15,451 nt of DNA from JBGVMW01 sp045125095. Lineage in GTDB: Bacteria > Bacillota > Clostridia > Lachnospirales > Lachnospiraceae. The notes beneath the pieces are model-generated. The model saw only the letters and a program-made list of their open reading frames with translations. It was not told where the DNA came from and did no database searches. Each line of letters starts with the position of its first letter. The stretch's first letter is position 1. The translations under genes were made by a program, and so were the position numbers. This document shows, one piece after another, positions 7,710 to 13,508 of the stretch. The stretch spans positions 1-15,451 of the forward strand of contig JBGVMW010000010.1 in assembly GCA_045125095.1 (NCBI GenBank), read 5' to 3'.

Positions 7710-10169
7710 ATGAAATACCTAAAAAATAGCGTATTACGTGATCCCTTAACGAATTTATTAAATGAGGTTACAACTGGAATTTATGTTGAACACCATATTA
7801 AAAATTTAGAAAGCGGAAAGAGAGCAGTATTTATTCTGGTGAATATAGACCAGTTTCAGAAGATGAATGAAGAATTAGGTTATGTATTTATGGGAGAAAT
7901 CGTAACCAATATGGCAGAAGAATTGCATGAAGTGTTTGAAAGTGTAGATGTAATGGGACGCAAGGGGAATAGTTCCTTTATCATTTTCTCAACTACTACC
8001 GTAACAATGGCGCAGGTTCGTGAGAAAGCGGACAGGATTTGCAAAACATTAAGTAAACAATTAATGGGTGTTTCGGCAGAATATGATATGACAGTCAGTG
8101 TAGGTATTTCTTTGTATTCGAGAGATGGTCTTACTTATCAGGAGTTAATGGATTGTGCAGAACTGGCATTGGGTTATGCAACGGTTCATGAGTCTCAAAA
8201 GTATGAGATTTATGATATTTCGAAATTAGAGTTGTATAGAAAGTTACAAGAACTGAATAGTGAGGCGTTGGCAGATTATTTGTGGGAAAAAAAGCAGAAT
8301 GAAGCTGTTATGGAGAGTAAATTTGATTATGAACTGACAGATTTTGCATTCTCAATTATGGATGAAAAAAAAGATGCGGACAAGGCTATCCAGTTGATAT
8401 TAAAGCGTGTTGCAGAATTTTATAATCTGTCGGCTGTACGCATTATAGAGCATGTCAGTGGTGAATATGTGATGAAATGCACCCATGAGTGGGCGAGAGA
8501 TAAGAACTTGCAATTACGGGGAACTGTGTGGAATACGAATGAATACCAGATGACAAGACTGTTCAATAAGATAGATAGTGATAACGATAGAATGTACGAA
8601 GAGAAAGGTAGTGCTATCTGTAACGGTGTGGAACAGTTTGAACAAGTTAATGTAAAATCCTTTTTGCGTTGTGGAATGCATAATGGTGGTAAATATACTG
8701 GTAGCATTGATTTTGTAGATTATGAAACAGAACGCAATTGGAATGAATTGGAGAAACGTACCTTAAAGACACTGACAAGAATTGTAAGTCTGTATTTGCT
8801 GAAGGTGAAGGCGCATGACGAGGCGGCACGTGCAGTTGAAGATTTAACCAGCTTTGATAAAGTTACAGGTATGCTGAAGTATGAGAAGTTTATTAAGCGA
8901 ATGCGCAGTCTGCTGCCGAGCATTGTTTTGCATTCCAAACCGATTGTCATGAATATGGATTTGAGTAATTTTAAATACTTGAATGAAGCACATGGCTATC
9001 AGGTAGGCGATCACATATTAAAGAATTTTTCAGAGTACATAAGTGAAGTTGTTCCTGGAATTATGCTAATGTCTAGAGTGGCAGCAGATAATATTGTGGC
9101 GTTTGCTGTATTGCCTGACGACATATCCGTGGATGATTGTATGCAACATTTCAAAGAGGCAAGTATCGCATTTTGTCAAGATATAAACAATACCTATTCG
9201 AATATTCATTTAGAATTAAATTGTGGATTTTATCAGGTAGAAGATCGGAGGATAGATCCGGAGAATGCAGTAGCTAATGCGAATATGGCAAGAAAACTTG
9301 CAAAATCCCATAAACAACATGAATGTGTGCTATATACAGAGGAACTGGATCAGAAGAATCGTTCCCAGATTGAAATGGCATTTAACATGAGGAAGGCATT
9401 GGAAAACAGAGAATTTGTTGTGTATTATCAGCCTAAGATTGATTCTGTCAGTCGTAAAATTATAGGAGCAGAGGCTTTGATTCGCTGGCAGAAACCAGAT
9501 GGAACTTTATTGTATCCGAATTCATTTATTCCGATTTTTGAGCGGACCGGTACGATTGTAGATTTGGATTTTTATGTGTATGACAGTGTATGCTGTTATT
9601 TGCGGAAAAGATTAGATGCTAATTTGCCGGTTGTACCTGTTTCAATGAATGTGTCCAGAGTACATATGATGCAGGACAAGATTATTACATATGTAGAGAA
9701 TCTGATGAAGCAATATCAGATAGAACCAAGATTGCTTGAATTCGAGATAACGGAATCCTTGTATGTCGAGAATCTTGATATTGCAATTGAACTGGTAAAT
9801 AAATTTAAAGAACTTGGTGTCAAAGTGTCAATAGATGATTTTGGGTCTGGTTATTCATCTTTAAATGTATTGCGAAAACTACCAATAGATATTTTGAAGC
9901 TGGATAAAGTATTTTTGGAAGATTATATAGATAATCTTCAGGATCAAATTATTATTATCAGCATTGTGGACATGGCAAAGAAATTAAAGATCAAGGTCTT
10001 GTGTGAAGGAATCGAAACAGAAGGACAGGCGGATTTTTTGGAAAAAACAGGATGCGATTTTATGCAGGGATTTTATTTCTCAAAACCGGTAAGAGAAGAA
10101 ACGTTTAGTGATTTGGTAGATAGAGATGCTGTGGAAGATATTTATGATGCAAAACACGAAAGAATGTGA
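7710..10169 (+). CDS. GGDEF-GAF-GGDEF-EAL protein, probable c-di-GMP phosphodiesterase
   Basis: This 819-residue soluble protein has four apparent domains (numbering from ATG 7710). An N-terminal GGDEF-like domain covers about 8-170, with RKGNSSF where RxGGDEF is expected. A GAF-like sensor region covers about 205-365. A second GGDEF-like domain covers about 378-545, with AADN in place of the active site. A C-terminal EAL domain covers about 555-800. The EAL domain keeps E588 (EAL), N647, E679 (ExTE), D709-D710 (DDFGSGYSSL), K730 and E766 (EGIET), so c-di-GMP hydrolysis is likely. Neither GGDEF domain should make c-di-GMP; one may bind GTP as a regulator, as known for some GGDEF-EAL proteins. 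There is no membrane segment or signal peptide. ATG 7710 is preferred over TTG 7704 because AGGGGG (7697-7702) lies 7 nt before it. It is monocistronic. Confidence 0.9.
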   Translation: MKYLKNSVLRDPLTNLLNEVTTGIYVEHHIKNLESGKRAVFILVNIDQFQKMNEELGYVFMGEIVTNMAEELHEVFESVDVMGRKGNSSFIIFSTTTVTMAQVREKADRICKTLSKQLMGVSAEYDMTVSVGISLYSRDGLTYQELMDCAELALGYATVHESQKYEIYDISKLELYRKLQELNSEALADYLWEKKQNEAVMESKFDYELTDFAFSIMDEKKDADKAIQLILKRVAEFYNLSAVRIIEHVSGEYVMKCTHEWARDKNLQLRGTVWNTNEYQMTRLFNKIDSDNDRMYEEKGSAICNGVEQFEQVNVKSFLRCGMHNGGKYTGSIDFVDYETERNWNELEKRTLKTLTRIVSLYLLKVKAHDEAARAVEDLTSFDKVTGMLKYEKFIKRMRSLLPSIVLHSKPIVMNMDLSNFKYLNEAHGYQVGDHILKNFSEYISEVVPGIMLMSRVAADNIVAFAVLPDDISVDDCMQHFKEASIAFCQDINNTYSNIHLELNCGFYQVEDRRIDPENAVANANMARKLAKSHKQHECVLYTEELDQKNRSQIEMAFNMRKALENREFVVYYQPKIDSVSRKIIGAEALIRWQKPDGTLLYPNSFIPIFERTGTIVDLDFYVYDSVCCYLRKRLDANLPVVPVSMNVSRVHMMQDKIITYVENLMKQYQIEPRLLEFEITESLYVENLDIAIELVNKFKELGVKVSIDDFGSGYSSLNVLRKLPIDILKLDKVFLEDYIDNLQDQIIIISIVDMAKKLKIKVLCEGIETEGQADFLEKTGCDFMQGFYFSKPVREETFSDLVDRDAVEDIYDAKHERM

Positions 10170-10195
10170 AAAATCACATTCTTTCGTGTTTTTTT
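10151..10195 (+). terminator. Terminator overlapping the end of the GGDEF/EAL gene
   Basis: A 19-bp perfect stem (10151-10169 with 10174-10192) has a 4-nt A loop and ends in a run of T to 10195. The left arm encodes the last codons of the protein and its TGA stop, so coding and termination signals coincide. Family A copy 3 begins 2 nt after the T run. Confidence 0.9.
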
Positions 10196-10196
10196 A

Positions 10197-10257
10197 ATAT
10201 ACTAGGAAATTACAACAGCCCGTTGCATGACGTAATGTACGAAATTTCCTAGTATAT
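10197..10257 (+). repeat. Family A structured repeat, copy 3 (hairpin module only)
   Basis: Arms ATATACTAGGAAATT (10197-10211) and its exact reverse complement (10243-10257) flank a 31-nt loop. The arms match copy 1 base for base over 15 positions and the loop has exactly the same length, but the loop sequence has diverged apart from its ends. The shared continuation AAAAATTGATGC follows, then the copy leaves the family in ATACTAGTATAAAAA; module 2 is absent. It could also help end transcription of the minus-strand gene at 10293-10577. Confidence 0.8.
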
Positions 10258-10292
10258 AAAAATTGATGCATACTAGTATAAAAAATAGAAAA

Positions 10293-10577
10293 CTATTCTT
10301 TATTAAGCCCTGAAAATGGATTGCTTCCTAAAGATTTCTCCATTTCTGCCTGGAATTTTTCTTCTGCTTCAGCTGTAATGGCTACATTCATATCCATATA
10401 TTCAATGAAAACATCTTCTACAGACATGTTTTTTTCTTTTGCAATTTTCTCCATCTCTGGTTTTAATGCTTCAAGCTGTACACGAATCGGAACCTTCGCT
10501 GGATCTTTTTCTGGAAGGACAGAATCGGCGTATTTATTGATGCGGTCAACTAATTCTCTTTTTTCTTTTTCAGTCAT
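10293..10577 (-). CDS. Small charged protein of unknown function
   Basis: I do not recognise this 94-residue protein. It is rich in Glu and Lys, mostly predicted helix by composition, has no Cys, His or Trp, no signal peptide and no membrane segment, so it is probably a soluble cytoplasmic protein. It begins MTEKEKRELVDRINKYADS and ends GSNPFSGLNKE. A strong TAAGGAGG (10590-10583) lies 5 nt before ATG 10577, which supports real translation. It lies 79 nt downstream of the DUF1294 gene on the same strand. A weak promoter-like pair, TTGCAT then TAATAT with 17 nt between, occurs in that gap, so it may have its own promoter. The overlapping plus-strand frame (10321-10677) lacks such a site and is judged a shadow. 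Confidence 0.75.
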   Translation of the reverse strand: MTEKEKRELVDRINKYADSVLPEKDPAKVPIRVQLEALKPEMEKIAKEKNMSVEDVFIEYMDMNVAITAEAEEKFQAEMEKSLGSNPFSGLNKE

Positions 10578-10656
10578 AATTGCCTCCTTAAACTGTAATC
10601 TCTGTGGTCTATATTACCTCTTTTTAGCGAAATATGCAAGAACAAAGCATAAGCAC

Positions 10657-10923
10657 TTATCTCTTATAATAGTATAAAAAAATAACACAAGCTTCTATCA
10701 CTGTGATGATAGGAAATCCGTAGCGGAAGTACCAGTGTTTTGTTTTGTGATGAAACAGATGCATGCCGATTGTGCCTCCAAGACCTCCACCTGATAATAC
10801 CAATATAAACAGTGTCTTTTCCGGAATACGCCATTGTTGCTTTATGGCTTTTCGTTTATCAATCCCCATAAAGGCAAATGCAATTAGATTCATAATTACC
10901 AGATATATTAGAAAAAATTTCAT
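10657..10923 (-). CDS. DUF1294 family small membrane protein
   Basis: This 88-residue protein shows the DUF1294 pattern: a first membrane helix (about 3-20), MGIDKRKA (19-26), RIPE (32-35), a Gly-rich second segment with GGGLGGTIGM (45-54), the HHKTKHWYFRYGFP stretch (58-71) and a last hydrophobic helix (about 72-85). The family is inner-membrane and its function is unknown. AAGGAGG lies just upstream of ATG 10923. It precedes the 94-residue gene. Its 5' region is occupied by the palindromic element, which ends only 26 nt from the start codon, so its transcript must begin inside or beyond that element. I found no convincing promoter between them. Confidence 0.88.
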   Translation of the reverse strand: MKFFLIYLVIMNLIAFAFMGIDKRKAIKQQWRIPEKTLFILVLSGGGLGGTIGMHLFHHKTKHWYFRYGFPIITVIEACVIFLYYYKR

Positions 10924-10949
10924 ACCATACCTCCTTTTAACACACTCTG

Positions 10950-11200
10950 GTTAGATATTTGCAAAAGTGATGACCATCCGTAAATTGTCAGAATTGTTTG
11001 TGGCAAATAGTTGCTTACTATATAGTCTATATTTGACGCGCTCTCGCTCCCTTCAAACGTAACGGTCACTAAGGCCGTAAAATACACAGCCTAAGTGCCG
11101 ACGTTTTCAGAGGGTCGCATATAGACTATGTAGTAAACAGCTATCTGTCACAAACAATTCTGACAATTCACTACCTTGTTGCGTTTCGCAATTATCTAAC
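10950..11200. mobile_element. MITE-like 251-bp imperfect palindromic element
   Basis: The ends form a 13-bp terminal inverted repeat with one mismatch: GTTAGATATTTGC (10950-10962) and GCAATTATCTAAC (11188-11200). Inside, 10983-11032 pairs with 11119-11168 over 50 nt with only 5 mismatches, all transitions. Nearer the centre CACTAAGGC (11067-11075) pairs with GCCTAAGTG (11089-11097) apart from one base. ACACTCT occurs just outside both ends (10942-10948, offset by one base, and 11201-11207), as expected for a short target duplication. There is no transposase or other frame inside. A shortened relative is at 15252-15310. A structured RNA is an alternative reading. Confidence 0.75.
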
Positions 11201-11307
11201 ACACTCTTGTGTACAGTATACTAGCATATAACAAAATTCTAATCTGTGCAAGAATAATATGAATTTGTGCGTTTTATCAAATAATCGTAAAAATACGAAA
11301 AATGGTA

Positions 11308-11336
11308 TTGACAAAATGACGAAAATCTATGAAAAT
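11308..11336 (+). promoter_or_regulatory. Possible promoter of the SEC-C gene
   Basis: A perfect TTGACA (11308-11313) is followed after 17 nt by GAAAAT (11331-11336), a poor -10. The position, about 50 nt before the gene, is right, but the -10 is weak. The rest of 11208-11389 shows nothing else. Confidence 0.4.
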
Positions 11337-11389
11337 AAGATAGTTAGCGTAAAGTCGCAAATTCGTAGATAGATAAGGAAGAGGTAGAA

Positions 11390-11890
11390 ATGGCATTATT
11401 ACAAGAGTGGCGTAAAGTCGCATATAATGAGAACGCAAATAAGGGTGAATTACAGAAATTCTGGCAGAATTATTTCCTGATTGAAAAGGGGATTTATGAA
11501 AAATTATTAGCAGAGCCAGATGTGCTGGTAGAAGGCACTGTAAAAGAATTGGCAGAAAAATATGGTATTGATTCCTTTACAATGACAGGCTTCCTGGATG
11601 GTATTAATGATAGCTTAAAGGTTCCAAATCCAATTGAAGAAATGGAAGAGGATACACATGTAAATCTTGCTTTTGATAAAGCGTTATTGTATAAAAACAT
11701 GGTGGATGCAAAAGCTGACTGGCTATACGAACTTCCTCAGTGGGATGCAATTTTCACACCAGAAGAACGTAAAAAATTATATATGGAGCAGAAAGCGTCT
11801 GGTACAATTCGTAAGGCACCTAAGGTTGGACGTAATGAGCCGTGTCCATGTGGTTCTGGTAAGAAGTACAAGCATTGCTGCGGTAAATAA
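11390..11890 (+). CDS. SEC-C motif metal-binding protein
   Basis: This 166-residue cytoplasmic protein ends in a canonical SEC-C motif, NEPCPCGSGKKYKHCCGK, with C152, C154, C163 and C164 in the CxC-x8-CC arrangement that binds zinc in SecA and related proteins. The preceding 145 residues are acidic and probably helical; I recognise no catalytic motif there, and this N-terminal part resembles conserved proteins of unknown function in Clostridia. It is not a SecA fragment, as no helicase motif is present. AAGGAAGAGG precedes ATG 11390 at normal spacing. It stands alone, with its own terminator and a convergent neighbour. A role in protein interaction or ribosome/secretion contact is only an inference from the motif. 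Confidence 0.88.
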   Translation: MALLQEWRKVAYNENANKGELQKFWQNYFLIEKGIYEKLLAEPDVLVEGTVKELAEKYGIDSFTMTGFLDGINDSLKVPNPIEEMEEDTHVNLAFDKALLYKNMVDAKADWLYELPQWDAIFTPEERKKLYMEQKASGTIRKAPKVGRNEPCPCGSGKKYKHCCGK

Positions 11891-11895
11891 ATAGT

Positions 11896-11942
11896 AAAAA
11901 ACAGGGCGATTGCACAAATGCGTGCAATCGCCCTGTTTTTTT
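11896..11942. terminator. Bidirectional terminator between the SEC-C and CLC genes
   Basis: A 20-bp perfect stem (11896-11915 with 11922-11941) has a GC-rich core CAGGGCGATTGCAC, a 6-nt loop, an A run on the left and a T run on the right. It therefore works on both strands. It lies 5 nt after the SEC-C stop and about 60 nt beyond the end of the convergent CLC gene. Confidence 0.93.
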
Positions 11943-12003
11943 GTACATGAATGTACTGTGCACTAGTACATCGTATTTGAAATAACAATATACGAAAAAA
12001 TCA

Positions 12004-13263
12004 TTATGATTTCGCTGTTTTTCCATAGATTGGTTTTGATTTATCATAGAGAATCTGCTGGCTGCTGTACAAGCTGAAATTACCAGATAGCATATGGGTG
12101 ATGGCGCATACAATACCAAAATAGAGAAGACCATCAGCACCAAATAATTCAATGCCAAGAAACATAGTGGCTAAAGGCGTGTTTACCACACTACAAAAGA
12201 CACCTAGCAGACCTAAAGCGGCACAAAAGCCTGGGTCAAAACCTAAAAAAGGACCAACAACGGCACCAAAGGTGGAACCAACAAAAAAGGCTGGGATAAT
12301 TTCACCGCCTTTGAATCCGGCGCCCAAGGTAAGTGCAGTAAATAGTAGTTTGATAATAAACGCTTCCGGTTGTGCTTCTCCGTGAATGGCTTTTGTGATA
12401 ATTGCCATTCCTGCACCGTTATAGTTCTGTGAACCACAGATCAATGTTAGTGCGGCGATGATACATCCACCTACAAATACACGAATATATGGGTTTTTTA
12501 AATATTTTCGGTATAATTTGGTTGTCTGCTGCATAATGATACAAAATAAAATACCTACTAAGGAAAACAAAATAGCAGCAACCACTGTTTGAAAGGTGGT
12601 GAGTAAGGAACTGTCTGGTGTCGCTTCTAACAGAAAATGTACAGGTGTCACACCGAAGAAATCCGCAACATGGTAAGATATGATAGCGGCAATCATGCTG
12701 GGAATCATCGCACCATAATAAATGACGCCAACACTGGCAACCTCCATGCTGAATATAGCAGCAGCAACTGGTGTGCCGAATAGGGCAGAGAATAATGCGC
12801 TCATACCACACATAGTAATGATACGTTTGTCAGTGTCTTCTAAATGGGAAATTCCACCTAACATATTTCCAATGCTGGCACCAATCTGCAATGCGGCACC
12901 TTCGCGTCCGACAGAACCGCCAAATGCATGGGAAATACATGTGGCGATAAAAATAAGAGGTGCCATACGTGCTGGTACATGGGATCTCGTTTGTACTGCC
13001 TCCAGTACAGTATTGGTTCCCCTGTCATGGTCCATACCGCAAATGTGGTACAGAAATACAATAATGAGACCTGCAAATGGAAGAAATAGTACATGATATA
13101 TTGTACGCATTTCTGTTACATAGTCTACAGTATGATGGAACAATGTTCCGGCAATTCCGCAGATAACGCCCATAATAAGGGAATATACCATCCATTTTGC
13201 AAAGGTTTTTAAGTACATGATGGGAGTGTTACTTTTTGATAATAGATTGTGCATATCGTGCAT
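12004..13263 (-). CDS. CLC-family anion channel/antiporter, atypical selectivity motifs
   Basis: This integral membrane protein of about 419 residues has the repeated hydrophobic helices of the CLC family (numbering from ATG 13263). It keeps GREGAALQIG with the gating glutamate E121. The chloride motif GSGIP is replaced by GTNTV (82-86), GxFxP by GGEIIP (319-324), and the position of the inner proton glutamate (second E of the IEE motif in E. coli ClcA) appears to be Val (V175, after E174). Such departures are known from fluoride-exporting CLC-F antiporters, so a substrate other than chloride is possible but not shown. No CBS domains are present. The start is uncertain: the frame opens at TTG 13275, only 2 nt after GAGGA, while ATG 13263 is 14 nt away; I chose the ATG. 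It is convergent with the SEC-C gene and divergent from the L,D-transpeptidase. Confidence 0.9.
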   Translation of the reverse strand: MHDMHNLLSKSNTPIMYLKTFAKWMVYSLIMGVICGIAGTLFHHTVDYVTEMRTIYHVLFLPFAGLIIVFLYHICGMDHDRGTNTVLEAVQTRSHVPARMAPLIFIATCISHAFGGSVGREGAALQIGASIGNMLGGISHLEDTDKRIITMCGMSALFSALFGTPVAAAIFSMEVASVGVIYYGAMIPSMIAAIISYHVADFFGVTPVHFLLEATPDSSLLTTFQTVVAAILFSLVGILFCIIMQQTTKLYRKYLKNPYIRVFVGGCIIAALTLICGSQNYNGAGMAIITKAIHGEAQPEAFIIKLLFTALTLGAGFKGGEIIPAFFVGSTFGAVVGPFLGFDPGFCAALGLLGVFCSVVNTPLATMFLGIELFGADGLLYFGIVCAITHMLSGNFSLYSSQQILYDKSKPIYGKTAKS

Positions 13264-13301
13264 AAATAAATCCAACTTCCTCTTAAATAGTAATGTAATA
13301 T

Positions 13302-13339
13302 ACAGTTACAATTATATAATACTTTAGTAACAGTGTCAA
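13302..13339 (-). promoter_or_regulatory. Perfect consensus sigma-A promoter of the CLC gene, with inverted repeat
   Basis: On the minus strand TTGACA (13339-13334) and TATAAT (13316-13311) are exactly 17 nt apart. The leader would be about 40 nt. An imperfect 8-bp inverted repeat, ACAGTTAC (13302-13309) and GTAACAGT (13327-13334), brackets the -10 and could be an operator; that part is inference. Confidence 0.85.
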
Positions 13340-13400
13340 AATAAGTTCGTAATGATTCTGTAAATACAGAAGATAAATTCCATAATTATTTAAATTCGGG

Positions 13401-13429
13401 TTGAATATTGGAAAAGCATTTGCTATAAT
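13401..13429 (+). promoter_or_regulatory. Sigma-A promoter of the L,D-transpeptidase gene
   Basis: TTGAAT (13401-13406), a 17-nt spacer and a perfect TATAAT (13424-13429) preceded by TGC, an extended -10. The transcript would have a leader of about 70 nt. Confidence 0.85.
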
Positions 13430-13473
13430 GAAAACGCTTTGAGTAAAAATTAATGTCTGCAAAAGGTAAGGTT

Positions 13474-13487
13474 GAACAGGACTGTTC
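13474..13487 (+). promoter_or_regulatory. Inverted repeat in the L,D-transpeptidase leader
   Basis: GAACAG-GA-CTGTTC is a perfect 6-bp inverted repeat downstream of the promoter and 11 nt before the GGAGGT ribosome binding site. It could be an operator. The half-site spacing does not fit a LexA box (GAAC-N4-GTTC). It may be chance. Confidence 0.3.
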
Positions 13488-13508
13488 GATCAAAATATGG
13501 AGGTAATT

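Noticed and set aside
10321..10677. 118-residue plus-strand frame opposite the 94-residue gene
   Set aside because: It is low-complexity Ser/Phe-rich, has no ribosome binding site, and covers the antisense of a frame with a strong one.
11737..12158. Minus-strand frames between the SEC-C and CLC genes
   Set aside because: They are antisense to the SEC-C gene, cross the terminator or overlap the CLC frame, and carry no motif or ribosome binding site.
13264..13310. Fluoride riboswitch in the CLC leader
   Set aside because: The leader from the consensus promoter is about 40 nt and shows no matching fold, too short for that riboswitch.
13474..13487. LexA (SOS) box
   Set aside because: The halves GAAC and GTTC are separated by 6 nt, not the 4 nt of the Firmicutes LexA site.
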